Shown here one piece after another: positions 1 through 9,062 of a stretch of DNA of 64,000 bases (the stretch's first letter is position 1; each line of letters opens with the position of its first letter). This DNA is from JAPLJC01 sp963697965. Lineage in GTDB: Bacteria > Desulfobacterota > Desulfobaccia > Desulfobaccales > 0-14-0-80-60-11. The translations under genes and the position numbers were made by a program. Below the pieces are notes generated by a model. It was not told where the DNA came from. It did no database searches and saw nothing but the letters and a program-made list of their open reading frames with translations. The stretch is taken from positions 1,488,001 through 1,552,000 of the forward strand of contig OY969108.1 in assembly GCA_963697965.1 (NCBI GenBank). Direction: 5' to 3'.

Positions 1-212
1 AGACCCTGGCCGAAGAGCTCACGTCCCTCCTGGGCGCCGTACCAGGGATTGTTTCGGTGGAGGCCAGCACCGCTACCGGTTCCCTGCTCATCACTTTTAG
101 CCCCAGGGATCTGGCTACGGTTAAGACTCGTAACCGTTTTGCCCAAGTCCTGCACCGGGTTTTCCCCGGTTTCGATACGGAGGATCTGATAAAGCGAATG
201 CTCGGCGGCTGA
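1..212 (+). CDS. HMA-like heavy-metal-associated domain protein, C-terminal fragment
   Basis: The window opens inside a gene whose frame starts at base 3 and ends with TGA at 210-212, leaving 70 codons. The visible part reads LLGAVPGIVSVEAST followed by GSLLITFSP, which resembles the second half of the HMA_2 fold (a beta-alpha-beta domain found in small metal-associated proteins and P-type ATPase accessories). No CxxC metal-binding pair is visible in this part. Its position before two DUF5132 genes and upstream of a P-type ATPase fits a metal or ion-handling neighbourhood, but this is inference. The 5' end lies outside the window. Confidence 0.6.
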   Translation, partial: TLAEELTSLLGAVPGIVSVEASTATGSLLITFSPRDLATVKTRNRFAQVLHRVFPGFDTEDLIKRMLGG

Positions 213-455
213 TATTTATCAGCTTCTTGGTTGGCAATTATCTAAACTGTGGTCCTTTAAGGGATTGCAGAAATATCGAAACCCCGGCCTCAGTGAAAAA
301 TGGCCCGGCGTTTACAGACCATCCGGAGATGATTAGCTTGAGCATTAGTAGCGTCCTTAGAGCTCATTAACAATGAACAGCTCTGCGGCCTCAGGCTTTG
401 CACCCGGGAAGCCTGACCGGGAGCAAAAAAAGGAATTTTTTGGAGGAGAATCGTC

Positions 456-707
456 ATGGCCTGGTATGATGACGTGCTCAGTTTTTCCTGGCCTACCGTC
501 CTGGTGGTGGTGGGCGCGGCAGCACTGGCGCGGGTGCTTTTGCCGGCGTCAGGCTATGAGGTGGGACCTCTGGTCAAAGGCGTGGTCAAGACCGGCCTCA
601 CCGTCAAGGACACGGTGGTGGGTTTAGTGGCAGAAACCGGGGAGCAGTTGAGCGACCTGGTGGCCGAAGCCAAGGCCGAGCACTACGCCAGGAAACCCAA
701 AGTCTGA
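456..707 (+). CDS. DUF5132-like small membrane protein
   Basis: An 83-residue protein with one hydrophobic segment (about residues 12-30, VLVVVGAAALARVLLP) followed by an amphipathic, charged tail ending in LVAEAKAEHYARK. This hydrophobic-then-acidic-helix layout matches what I know of DUF5132 proteins, which often sit beside HMA-domain proteins and P-type ATPases. A good ribosome binding site GGAGGAG (442-448) lies 7 bases before the ATG and decides the start over the overlapping reading frame at 373. A second member follows at 983. Function is unknown; an inner-membrane accessory role is a guess from context. Confidence 0.75.
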   Translation: MAWYDDVLSFSWPTVLVVVGAAALARVLLPASGYEVGPLVKGVVKTGLTVKDTVVGLVAETGEQLSDLVAEAKAEHYARKPKV

Positions 708-729
708 GACAACCCGGTATCGTGTCTCA
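705..729 (+). terminator. Hairpin at the end of the first DUF5132 gene
   Basis: TGAGACA (705-711) pairs with TGTCTCA (723-729) across an 11-base loop and contains the stop codon of the upstream gene. There is no clear T-run after it, so it could be a weak terminator or a 3' stabiliser. Confidence 0.3.
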
Positions 730-780
730 GATGTCCCCTTTGTCAAAAAAAGTCATTTATCTTTAGTCCGTTAACCGGCA

Positions 781-895
781 GCCGCAGGCTTGAGCCTGCC
801 CTTAGGGTCCACAGGCGGGACGCCGATGCTACCCGCTATCGGCATAGGCCTCTGGCCTGTTTGACCTGAAAGCAGGCCAAAACCTGCGGCTTAAA
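781..895. repeat. Composite palindromic repeat
   Basis: Several nested inverted repeats: GCAGGC-TTGA-GCCTGC near 786-801, then CACAGGCGGGACGCC and GGCATAGGCCTCTGGCCTGT. The same words in the same arrangement recur at 18848-18926, so this is a dispersed element and not a gene. It fills most of the 275-base gap between the two DUF5132 genes. Confidence 0.6.
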
Positions 896-982
896 GCTGG
901 CTTGCGTTTGCAGGCGCCATTCTCTTCATTGCCGGATTGACCGTCCGGGCGGTATCAATTTCCTGGCAAAGGTGGGTATGCC

Positions 983-1312
983 ATGTTTAGCCTCTTATTT
1001 GACCGTCCCCTCACCAAGTTGTTGACGGTAGTCGGCGTGGCGCTGTTGGCTCCCGTGATCTGTCCCATCCTGGGGGTGATCCTCAAGCCGTTGGTCAAGC
1101 CTGCGACCAATCTTTATCTCGACCTGGCCGATGAAATGGCAGAAGCCATAGAAGAACGGGAGAGACTGCAAACGTCCAAAAAAGCCAAGTGGGGACCGAC
1201 AGGCGCCCCGGCCCCACAGACGAAAGCTGGCCAAAAGCTGAAAAGGGATGGACAGGCCGTGGAAAAAGAGGCGGCCACGGCCATCATCATGGGCGTGGCG
1301 GAGATTATCTAA
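983..1312 (+). CDS. DUF5132-like membrane protein, second copy
   Basis: A 109-residue paralog of the gene at 456. It has a hydrophobic segment at about residues 11-38 (LLTVVGVALLAPVICPILGVILKPLVKP), then a charged helix DLADEMAEAIEERERL and a Lys/Ala-rich tail that is longer than in the first copy. A purine-rich stretch (AAAGGTGGG, about 968-976) precedes the ATG. The SulP transporter starts 66 bases downstream, so the two are probably co-transcribed. The role is unknown; the adjacent duplication suggests paired or hetero-oligomeric function. Confidence 0.7.
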   Translation: MFSLLFDRPLTKLLTVVGVALLAPVICPILGVILKPLVKPATNLYLDLADEMAEAIEERERLQTSKKAKWGPTGAPAPQTKAGQKLKRDGQAVEKEAATAIIMGVAEII

Positions 1313-1378
1313 AGCCGCAGGGGCGGGGGCCCAGCATACCCCGCCTGCCCAGGCTTCCGATTTGCAACAGGAGCAGCC

Positions 1379-3082
1379 ATGGCCTTTGTCAAGACCGCGG
1401 CCCAGCGCTTTCAATTTCCCGTCCTTCAGGGGATTTTGCCCATTCAGCGCTCCCAGGTGCCTGCTGACCTCATGGCGGGCATCACTCTGGCCGCCTTGAA
1501 CATCCCCCAAGCTATGGGCTATACCAGGATCGCCGGCACCCCGGTAATCACCGGCCTCTACGCCATCCTGGTACCCACGGCCCTGTTTGCCATTTTTGGC
1601 TCATCCCGGCACCTGGTGGTGGGAGCCGATTCTGCCACCGCCGCCATCCTGGCCGCCGGCCTCGCGGGCCTGGCCGCCTCCGGCTCCTCCGAATATGTGG
1701 CCCTGTGCGGTGTGTTGGCTTTCATGGCCGCGGCGATGCTTATCATCGCCCGCATAATTCGCCTGGGGTTCCTGGCGGACTTTTTGTCCCGCACTGTCCT
1801 TGTGGGCTTTCTGACCGGGGTGGGTATTCAGGTATCCCTGGGGCAAATTGGCGGGATGCTGGGGGTGCCCAAGGGCGGGCAAACTCCCCTCGGCCACCTC
1901 ATTCACGATCTTGAGCATATAAAGCAAACGAATTTCCACACCCTGGCGGTGGCGATCGCCGTCCTGGCCATTATCCTTGGGTCCCGCAAAATTTCCCGAA
2001 AAATCCCCGGGGCGCTCATTGCGGTGATTGGCGCCATTTGGGTGAGCTGGGCCGTTGATCTGGCATCCTCCGGGGTGGCTACCCTGGGGATGGTCCCCCG
2101 CGGCCTGCCGAGGTTCGGGCTGCCTGGCGTACCCTTGAACGCCGGTCTTCTGATGACCCTTGCACCTACGGCCTTTTCCATATTTGTGGTAATCCTGGCC
2201 CAAAGCGCCGCGACCTCCCGCGCCTATGCCATCCGTTACGGCGAACGCTTTAGAGAAAACATTGATCTGGTGGGGCTCAGCCTCGCCAACGTAGGGGCCG
2301 GACTAACGGGCGCCTTTGTAGTCAATGGCAGCCCCACTGCCTCGGAGATGGTGGACAGGGCCGGCGGCCGCTGCCAGTTGGCCCAGATCACCAGCAGCGT
2401 CATCGTCCTGCTGGTGCTGTTCTTTCTGACCGGGCCTCTGGCTTACATGCCGGCCGCGGTCTTATCCGCGGTCGTTTTTCTCATCTGCGTGGACCTTATC
2501 GATGTGAAGGGCATGTGGGAGATTTGGCGCGAGCGCCCGGCAGAGTTCGGGGTGGCCCTCATAACCGCGGCCACCGTAGTTCTCGTGGGGGTGGAGCAGG
2601 GCATCTTGCTGGCCATGTTCCTGTCGCTGGTGAGCCACACCCGGCATGGCTACCGGCCGAAAAACGCGGTGATCGTGGAGGTCCAGCCCGAAGGCTGGAG
2701 AAGCGCGCCGGTGGCTACCCAGGGCCAGCTGCTCCCGGGGCTGATGGTTTACCGGTTCACTCACGGCATGTATTACGCCAATACCGAGCAGCTTTTCGCT
2801 GAGGTCACCAAGTTGGCCCAAGAGGCGAAGCCGCCCCTGGTCTGGTTCTGCATCGACGCCTCCGCAGTGGATGACATCGACTACACCGCGGCTGCAACTT
2901 TGCGCTCGCTCTATGAAAGGCTCCGGGAGCAGGGCATCCGGCTGATATTTTATGCGGTCTCGGATGGGGTTTATGCCCAACTAAAACGCTCGGGGATTAC
3001 CTTGCTTATCGGCCAGGACGCCTTTTATGCCACCTTAGGTGCGGTGATCAGGGCCTATGAGGCCATCCCCAGGACTTCATAG
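1379..3082 (+). CDS. SulP-family inorganic anion transporter with STAS domain
   Basis: A 567-residue inner-membrane protein of the SLC26/SulP family. The N-terminal signature (PADLMAGITLAALNIPQAMGYTRIAG, about residues 27-52) is the conserved start of the transport domain, followed by 10-14 membrane segments (for example FAIFGSSRHLVVGADSATAAILAAG). The C-terminal part (about 440-560, with FCIDASAVDDIDYTAAATL) is a STAS domain. The family moves sulfate, bicarbonate or related anions by secondary transport; the substrate cannot be read from sequence. In a probable sulfate reducer sulfate is plausible but unproven. AGGAG at 1369-1373 supports the start. DUF1345 follows after 26 bases. Confidence 0.92.
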   Translation: MAFVKTAAQRFQFPVLQGILPIQRSQVPADLMAGITLAALNIPQAMGYTRIAGTPVITGLYAILVPTALFAIFGSSRHLVVGADSATAAILAAGLAGLAASGSSEYVALCGVLAFMAAAMLIIARIIRLGFLADFLSRTVLVGFLTGVGIQVSLGQIGGMLGVPKGGQTPLGHLIHDLEHIKQTNFHTLAVAIAVLAIILGSRKISRKIPGALIAVIGAIWVSWAVDLASSGVATLGMVPRGLPRFGLPGVPLNAGLLMTLAPTAFSIFVVILAQSAATSRAYAIRYGERFRENIDLVGLSLANVGAGLTGAFVVNGSPTASEMVDRAGGRCQLAQITSSVIVLLVLFFLTGPLAYMPAAVLSAVVFLICVDLIDVKGMWEIWRERPAEFGVALITAATVVLVGVEQGILLAMFLSLVSHTRHGYRPKNAVIVEVQPEGWRSAPVATQGQLLPGLMVYRFTHGMYYANTEQLFAEVTKLAQEAKPPLVWFCIDASAVDDIDYTAAATLRSLYERLREQGIRLIFYAVSDGVYAQLKRSGITLLIGQDAFYATLGAVIRAYEAIPRTS

Positions 3083-3108
3083 ACATCGACGGAAGGCCCT
3101 ATCTTCAC

Positions 3109-3822
3109 ATGCAAAAAGGACTGATGGGCAAAATGAAGGCGCGGCTCTTCCAATTCGTCTGGAACCTCCATGACCGGCGGCGGGCGCTTATATGCAGTTC
3201 TCTGGGGCTGGTGGTTTCCGTCCTTACTTGCTGGCTGCTCGGCTGGATGTGGGAAATCTCTTTCCTGGCGGGTTGGATCTTGTGGTTAGGCTGCTACCTG
3301 TTCCTTCTGGGTATCGTCATTGTCAGCGCCGATGGACCCATGACCCAGGAGCGCGTCTCCAAAGATGAACCGCAGCGGATGAAATTGATGGTGATGACTG
3401 TCTTTTTTGCGCTTTTCGGCACCGGGGTCGTGGGCTTCCTGCTGACTGCCGTGGGCAAACACTCTCACAGCCATTCCCGCCTCTTACTGACCCTGAGCGT
3501 TCTGGCTGTGCTGTTTGCCTGGTTTGACTTGCACACCTCCTTTGGGCAGCATTACGCCCGGCTCTATTACCAAGGCAAGGATATCCATGGGCGCCCTTTT
3601 CAAGAAGGGATGCGCAAAGGTTTCGTCTTTCCGGGGACTGAGCAGCCTACTTACCTCGATTTCCTCTACGTGGCCTTTACCGTGGCCCTGACCTACTCCA
3701 TGAGCGATGTCAACGTCAGATCCGAACTGATGCGGCGCACCGTGCTCATCCACAGCCTGGTCTCATTTTTCTTCTACTCCGTGGTGCTGGCAGGTGTTCT
3801 TAATGCCATTATCACTTCTTGA
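3109..3822 (+). CDS. DUF1345 family membrane protein
   Basis: A 237-residue polytopic membrane protein. Family signatures are LFAWFDLHTSFGQHYARLYY (residues about 138-157), the acidic FPGTEQPTYLDFLYVAFTVALTYSMSDV block, and VRSELMRRTVLIHSLVSFFFYSVVLAGVLNAI at the end. These are the landmarks I associate with DUF1345. A start at 3124 (six residues in) has a closer AAAAAGGA site than the ATG at 3109. Function is unknown. It lies 26 bases after the SulP gene and just before a histidine kinase, so it may belong to the same transcription unit. Confidence 0.85.
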   Translation: MQKGLMGKMKARLFQFVWNLHDRRRALICSSLGLVVSVLTCWLLGWMWEISFLAGWILWLGCYLFLLGIVIVSADGPMTQERVSKDEPQRMKLMVMTVFFALFGTGVVGFLLTAVGKHSHSHSRLLLTLSVLAVLFAWFDLHTSFGQHYARLYYQGKDIHGRPFQEGMRKGFVFPGTEQPTYLDFLYVAFTVALTYSMSDVNVRSELMRRTVLIHSLVSFFFYSVVLAGVLNAIITS

Positions 3823-3915
3823 GCGGCCGGTGGGGCCGTTTGCTGAGTGGGTGCGATTTCCCTTAAAATGACAGCAGCCGCGCCGGGGTCCCCAACCTCG
3901 GATCCGGAGCCGACG

Positions 3916-4983
3916 ATGTCCGATAAGCCGCTAAATCCTTCCAAGTCTCACGATTGGTCCCAATTTCTGATCCAGAACACCCCGGGGGCCGTGGTCACCG
4001 CGGATCACCAGGGGCGGATCACCGAGTTCAACCCTGCGGCCGAGCGGCTGACCGGTTATAGCCGGGACGAGGCCATGGGACACCTGGCCGAAGAAATCCT
4101 GCAACTTCAGGCGGCGGACCTGGACATTTGGAACCAGGTATTGAGGGGGCAGAAAGAGATCACCGTGGAACTCTCCCTGCGCAACCGTTCAGGCCAGGAC
4201 GTGCCGGTGATGGTCAGTTCCTTCCCCCTCCGGGACGATGGCGGGGACCCCCAGGGCGGGGCCATTATCATCCGGGACCTGACCCCGGTAAAGCGCCAGG
4301 AGAACCGGCGCCAGCAACTGGTCAACATGTTCGCCCATGATCTGAAAACCCCGGTAGTGGGAGCCGCCGGCCTGATCCGGCGCCTGCTGCAAGGGAAACT
4401 GGGCCCCCTGACCGAGCCGCAACTGAACTACCTTCAGACCATCGATCAGGAGATGGAAGGGCTGGAAAAGCTCATCAACCGGTTTCTGGATTTCGCCCGC
4501 CTGGACCTGCGGATTTTGGCTCCCCAACTCCAGGCCCTGAACGTCCAGGAGGAGTGCCGGAAAGTCGTCACCCTGTTGCAACCCCTGGCAGAAGACAAAG
4601 ATATCACACTTAAAACCGATCTATCCCTAGAGATTCCCGCCCTCCGGGCCGATCCGCTCCTATTGCAAAGAGTCCTGGAAAATCTGCTGGAAAATGCCAT
4701 CAAGTATAGCCCTGCCCATAGCCGGGTGAGGCTCACCGTCCGGGTCGAGGGTCCGACCATCCGGTTCACCGTCCAGGACCAGGGTCCTGGCATTTCCCCG
4801 GAAGACCTGCCCCATCTTTTTGAAGTCTTTTATCGCGGAGAACAAGTTGGAAACGTCCAGGGCTTCGGCCTGGGGTTGGCCGCGGTCCGGCGGATCATCG
4901 ACGCGCACGGCGGCCGCATCTGGGTGGATACGGCTCCGGGCCGGGGTTGCGCCTTCCACTGCACCTTCCCCCTGGAAACCTGA
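3916..4983 (+). CDS. PAS-domain sensor histidine kinase
   Basis: About 355 residues from the preferred ATG, which follows GGAG (3905-3908) by 7 bases; the frame is open from a GTG at 3847. Order: PAS domain (about 15-125, LIQNTPGAVVTADHQGRITEFNPAAERLTGYS), HisKA dimerisation helix with phospho-acceptor His141 in MFAHDLKTP, then HATPase with N box ENLLENAIKYS, G1 VQDQGPGIS, F box and G2 GFGLGLAAVRRI. No transmembrane segment is seen, so it is probably cytoplasmic. No response regulator gene lies next to it; it is an orphan kinase whose partner must be elsewhere. The signal is unknown. Confidence 0.92.
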   Translation: MSDKPLNPSKSHDWSQFLIQNTPGAVVTADHQGRITEFNPAAERLTGYSRDEAMGHLAEEILQLQAADLDIWNQVLRGQKEITVELSLRNRSGQDVPVMVSSFPLRDDGGDPQGGAIIIRDLTPVKRQENRRQQLVNMFAHDLKTPVVGAAGLIRRLLQGKLGPLTEPQLNYLQTIDQEMEGLEKLINRFLDFARLDLRILAPQLQALNVQEECRKVVTLLQPLAEDKDITLKTDLSLEIPALRADPLLLQRVLENLLENAIKYSPAHSRVRLTVRVEGPTIRFTVQDQGPGISPEDLPHLFEVFYRGEQVGNVQGFGLGLAAVRRIIDAHGGRIWVDTAPGRGCAFHCTFPLET

Positions 4984-5393
4984 GCCGCCTCACCAACGAC
5001 CGATCAACAAATTATGTTAAAATAGTAAATCAGTTTTGGGGGGGGGCAGGCCGCTCCTCCGGGTCTAGTGCCCATATGACCGGAAACCCCTGAAACTGTG
5101 TCACTGTGCCAGGGCGAGCCTGGAGATCTTTCCCGGAACGGTGTTGAGCCTTGATGATCTCGAATTTGCCGGCTCAAATTGACAAGGGAGGATGAGGTAT
5201 TATTTCAAAGATACTTCTGCTATCATGCCTTTGAGGTGAGGATTCGGCCCCAAGAACAGAAACTTGCTGGGATTTCACCCGGACAAGCGGTTCCCAAAAC
5301 CATTTTTTAACTGCGGGGCCAGGGCGGCCCCATAACCCCGGTTACCATCCAGGGCACTGACTCAGCGCTTGACTGGAAGTTGAAAGAAATTCC
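4984..5393 (+). promoter_or_regulatory. Upstream region of mgtA with candidate promoter
   Basis: A 410-base gap with no gene I can support. TTGACA at 5179-5184 followed after 16 bases by TATTTC (5201-5206) is a possible sigma-70 promoter; it would give an untranslated leader of about 180 bases before mgtA. Long leaders on Mg-transporter genes often hold Mg sensors, but I cannot draw an M-box or a leader ORF here with confidence. Confidence 0.3.
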
Positions 5394-7934
5394 ATGGAAA
5401 GTCAAAGTCCCGCGGCATTCTGGAGCGTCCCGGCGGCGGACCTGTTGCAGCAACTGGATACTTCGTCCCAGGGGCTGAGCCGGGAAGAAGCGAAACAACG
5501 GTTGGCCCGGTTCGGGGCCAACCAACTGGGGGTCCAGAAGCGCACCAATACCCTGACTCTGTTGCTGTCCCAATACAAGAGCCCTATCATCCTGATCCTG
5601 TTATTTGCCTGCGGCCTGTCTTTCGCCCTGGGGGATCATGCCGACGCCTTGATAATTCTGATCATTTTGCTGGTGAGTGGCCTCCTGAGCTTCTGGCAGG
5701 AATGGGGGGCGTCCGACGCGGTGGCCAAGTTGCTGGCCATCGTGCAGATCAAGGCGACTGCGCAGCGTGAGGGAACGGCCCAGGAAATTCCCGTTGAAGA
5801 AATCGTTCCCGGAGACGTGGTTCTCCTGAAGGCCGGAGACGTCATCCCCGGCGATTGCGCCCTGCTGGAATCCAAAGATTTATTTGTGGATGAGGCGATC
5901 CTCACCGGGGAAACTTTTCCGGTGGAGAAATCGGCGGGGGTTGCGCCTCCCGAGGCCGGCCTCAGCCAGCGGACCAACTGCCTGTTCATGGGAACCCACG
6001 TCGTCAGCGGCGTTGCCACGGCCCTGGTGGTCTATACCGGGGGGGGCACCGAGTTTGGCAAGGTCTCAGCCCAACTGAAGTTGCGGGCGCCGGAAACGGA
6101 ATTTGAACGCGGCATCCGGCGCTTCGGATTCTTCCTCATGGAAGTGACCCTGCTGCTGGTAATTGCCATTTTTGCCATCAACGTCTATCTGGCCCGCCCG
6201 GTCCTGGAAGCCTTTCTTTTCTCCCTGGCCCTGGCCGTGGGGCTCACCCCGCAATTGCTGCCGGCCATCATCAGCATCAATCTGGCCACGGGGGCCAAGC
6301 GCATGGCCCTCAACAAAGTAATCGTGAAAAGGTTGGCTTCCATTGAAAACTTCGGGTCCATGAACGTGCTGTGCGCCGACAAAACCGGCACCCTGACCGC
6401 GGGAGTGGTAGAGCTTCATTCCGCCCAGGATCCTCAGGGCCGGCAGTCCGATAAGGTCTTACTTTACGCCTACCTGAATTCCTTCTTTGAATCCGGCTTT
6501 GCCAACCCCATCGACCAGGCGGTGCGGCGCCATTACTCCCCGGATGTGTCGGGCTACCGGAAGCTGGATGAGGTGCCCTATGATTTTCTGCGCAAGCGTT
6601 TGAGTATTTTGGTGGCCACCGGGGACGGCAACCTGATGGTCACTAAGGGCGCGCTGGCCAACGTGCTGGCGGTCTGCTCGTCGGTGGAGACCGCGACGGG
6701 AGAATTGGTGGATCTGAGCAAAGAGGCGGAAGGGATCCAACAAAAATTCGCGGCGTTCAGCGACCAGGGACTCCGCACCTTGGGGGTTGCTTACCGGAAG
6801 TTGGGGCCGGTTGCCAACCTTACCAAAGACCAGGAGACCGGCATGACCTTCCTGGGATTCCTGGTGGTCTGCGATCCGCCCAAGCCCGGAGTAGCCGTGA
6901 TCATCGAGCAGATGCAGCGTCTGGGCGTGTCGTTGAAGATTATTACCGGGGACAATTCCCTGGTGGCCGTCAACGTCGCCGGGCAGGTGGGTTTGATCAA
7001 CCCCACCCTCCTAACCGGACCCCAAATCCGGGAGATGAGCGATGAGGCGCTCCTGCACCAGGTGAATAAGACGCAGGTCTTTGCGGAAGTGGAGCCCAAT
7101 CAGAAACAGCACATCATCTCCACCCTGCGCCGGGCTGGAAATGTCGTGGGGTTCATGGGCGACGGAATTAACGACGCCTCGGCCCTCCATGCCGCGGATG
7201 TGTCCATTTCGGTGGACAGCGCGGTGGACGTGGCCAAAGAGGCTGCGGATATCGTGCTGTTGGAAAAGGACCTGGCAGTCCTGACTCAGGGCATCCGGGA
7301 AGGCAGGACGACCTTCGCCAACACCATAAAATATGTCTTCATGGCCACCAGCGCCAATTTCGGTAATATGTTTAGCATGGCCGGCGCCTCTTTGTTTCTG
7401 GCTTTCTTGCCTCTGCTGCCCAAGCAGATTCTCCTCACCAATCTGATGACCGATTTCCCGGAGATGACCATTGCCACGGACAGCGTCGACTCAGAACTGG
7501 TGGATCAGCCCCAGCGCTGGGATATCCGGTTCATTCGCCGCTTTATGATCGCCTTCGGCATTACCAGCTCCGTCTTCGACTACCTCACTTTCGGGGTCTT
7601 GCTCTGGATCCTCCATGCCACCACGGAACAATTCCGCACCGGCTGGTTCCAGGAGTCGGTGATTTCGGCCGCGTTGATTGTCCTGGTGATCCGCACCCGC
7701 CGGCCGTTTTTTAAGAGCATGCCCGGGAAATACCTGTTCTGGACCACCATACTCATCGTGGGAGCGACCCTGGCCTTACCCTATACGCCCCTGGCGCCCT
7801 TGTTCGAGTTCAAACCGCTGTCGGGCGAGTTTTTGTTGATGATGGGGGGGATTGTCATCCTTTACGTCTTAGCGGCGGAATTAATGAAGAGGATCTTCTA
7901 CCGGTGGTGGAATACCCAGGGACGGAAACGGTAA
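5394..7934 (+). CDS. mgtA: Magnesium-translocating P-type ATPase (MgtA-like, type IIIB)
   Basis: An 846-residue P-type ATPase. Landmarks: N-terminal cation ATPase domain, actuator motif TGET (171-174), phosphorylation motif DKTGTLT with Asp329, hinge GDGINDASAL, and about ten membrane helices. The membrane motif VGLTPQLLP (about 282-290) is the type IIIB (MgtA/MgtB) version of the usual PEGLP region, so Mg2+ import is favoured over Ca2+ or heavy-metal transport. The start is the ATG after a weak GGAAG. It ends with a clear hairpin terminator. The neighbourhood of small metal-associated proteins makes another cation possible. Confidence 0.9.
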   Translation: MESQSPAAFWSVPAADLLQQLDTSSQGLSREEAKQRLARFGANQLGVQKRTNTLTLLLSQYKSPIILILLFACGLSFALGDHADALIILIILLVSGLLSFWQEWGASDAVAKLLAIVQIKATAQREGTAQEIPVEEIVPGDVVLLKAGDVIPGDCALLESKDLFVDEAILTGETFPVEKSAGVAPPEAGLSQRTNCLFMGTHVVSGVATALVVYTGGGTEFGKVSAQLKLRAPETEFERGIRRFGFFLMEVTLLLVIAIFAINVYLARPVLEAFLFSLALAVGLTPQLLPAIISINLATGAKRMALNKVIVKRLASIENFGSMNVLCADKTGTLTAGVVELHSAQDPQGRQSDKVLLYAYLNSFFESGFANPIDQAVRRHYSPDVSGYRKLDEVPYDFLRKRLSILVATGDGNLMVTKGALANVLAVCSSVETATGELVDLSKEAEGIQQKFAAFSDQGLRTLGVAYRKLGPVANLTKDQETGMTFLGFLVVCDPPKPGVAVIIEQMQRLGVSLKIITGDNSLVAVNVAGQVGLINPTLLTGPQIREMSDEALLHQVNKTQVFAEVEPNQKQHIISTLRRAGNVVGFMGDGINDASALHAADVSISVDSAVDVAKEAADIVLLEKDLAVLTQGIREGRTTFANTIKYVFMATSANFGNMFSMAGASLFLAFLPLLPKQILLTNLMTDFPEMTIATDSVDSELVDQPQRWDIRFIRRFMIAFGITSSVFDYLTFGVLLWILHATTEQFRTGWFQESVISAALIVLVIRTRRPFFKSMPGKYLFWTTILIVGATLALPYTPLAPLFEFKPLSGEFLLMMGGIVILYVLAAELMKRIFYRWWNTQGRKR

Positions 7935-7953
7935 CCGGGTTCAAAAAAACCCC

Positions 7954-7985
7954 AAGAGGCGGAGTTCATCCGTAATGCGCCTCTT
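7954..7985 (+). terminator. Intrinsic terminator after mgtA
   Basis: AAGAGGCG (7954-7961) pairs perfectly with CGCCTCTT (7978-7985) across a 16-base loop, 19 bases after the mgtA stop; the T-run is short. Confidence 0.6.
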
Positions 7986-8079
7986 TGCTAGGGAGCGTCC
8001 GCCCCGCTTCTGGACTCCGTCCAGGCACTTAGGGAGTAACCCCGATTAATTAAAGAGAAATGCGGTTTCGGGAATTTCC

Positions 8080-8101
8080 CCGGGCGCCGGTCGGCGCCCG
8101 G
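8080..8101. terminator. Strong GC-rich hairpin between mgtA and bfr
   Basis: CCGGGCGCC (8080-8088) and GGCGCCCGG (8093-8101) form a perfect 9-bp stem with a four-base loop. It lies between convergent genes and could help stop transcription from either side, although no T-run follows on either strand. Confidence 0.35.
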
Positions 8102-8200
8102 AGGCCTATCCTCAGGGCATCTGGGAGGATACCGGGAGTTCCACCGCCTTGGCGGCTGCAAAGGTGATGGGGTAAGCGTGGGTCCAAAGGCGACCACCAA

Positions 8201-8216
8201 GCGCCCCGCAGGGCGC
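8201..8216 (-). terminator. Hairpin just after the bfr stop
   Basis: GCGCCC-CGCA-GGGCGC begins eight bases past the bacterioferritin stop codon on the minus strand. No U-tract follows, so termination is uncertain. Confidence 0.3.
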
Positions 8217-8224
8217 CTCAACCC

Positions 8225-8692
8225 TTAGTAGATCTGCTGTTCCAGGTAGTTCTCTACTCCTATTTGCTTGATCTGGTCGAGCTGGGCTTCGATCCAGTCA
8301 ATATGGCCCTCTTCATCTTTCAGGATCGAGTCAAGGAGTTCTTTGGTGCCGTTGTCTCCCACTTCGACTGCCAGGCGGATGCTCTCGTTGTAGCCCTTGA
8401 TGGCCATATCTTCGGCCCCGCGGTCATTGGCGTGCATCTTCGGGACCTGGTCGCCGATGGACACTTTGTTCAACTTGCTGACGACGGGAATCCCATCGAG
8501 GAAGAGGATGCGCTCGATGAGCTTTTCGGCATGGACCATCTCCACAATGGCCCGCTTCCGGATTACCTCTTGCAGCTTGCTGTACTTCCAATTTTCGCAC
8601 ATCTCGGAATGGACCATATACTGGTTGATGGCAGTCAATTCCTCAGACAGGCGCTTGTTCAGTTCATCGATGAGCTTTTTATTCCCCTTCAT
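8225..8692 (-). CDS. bfr: Bacterioferritin
   Basis: A 155-residue four-helix-bundle iron-storage protein that would assemble into the 24-subunit haem-containing shell. Ferroxidase ligands are in place: Glu18, Glu51 and His54 in EMVHAEKLIERILFLDG, and a second half with DEEGHIDW carrying Glu and His. Met52, the axial haem ligand of bacterioferritins, is present, which separates it from plain ferritin or Dps. The length equals the family norm. An excellent AGGAGG site (8701-8706, read on the minus strand) precedes the ATG. Role: iron storage and peroxide or oxygen detoxification. Confidence 0.96.
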   Translation of the reverse strand: MKGNKKLIDELNKRLSEELTAINQYMVHSEMCENWKYSKLQEVIRKRAIVEMVHAEKLIERILFLDGIPVVSKLNKVSIGDQVPKMHANDRGAEDMAIKGYNESIRLAVEVGDNGTKELLDSILKDEEGHIDWIEAQLDQIKQIGVENYLEQQIY

Positions 8693-8711
8693 GTCTAACC
8701 CCCTCCTTTAG

Positions 8712-9062
8712 TATTAACCGGGATTATGCGGCCACCTGGGCCCCGCAATCGCAAATGGTTCTGGGGACTCCTGGGGCCGGGGAGAATCCCCCCAAGCTCC
8801 ATTATCGACGCCGAGTCCCAATCCAACGCACGTTAACATATTCTTCGTTGAAAAAATATCTTTTCTTCCGATTCCGGGTGTCCGTCTCTTCTGTTAATCA
8901 TTCCTGCGGAAAAATCAAGTTTGTGAGCTCGGCCCCAGGATCTATCTTCGCCCCGCATTTGCCTAATTATGGAATCAGCGAATGAATCCGGGTCTAAAGA
9001 GAGAAAATCCTGCCCTGGGCTCAAGAAGGGCGGAGGGGCCTTAAGTTTTCAAGCGGAGGGCA
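8712..9062. other. Intergenic region upstream of bfr
   Basis: About 350 bases without a supportable gene, AT-richer than its surroundings around 8830-8910. It must hold the bfr promoter; CATAAT (minus strand, 8723-8728) is a possible -10 but no good -35 is spaced correctly. Confidence 0.4.

Noticed and set aside
4984..5393. Mg-sensing riboswitch (M-box) before mgtA
   Set aside because: The leader is long enough, but I could not find the conserved M-box motifs or an expression-platform terminator.
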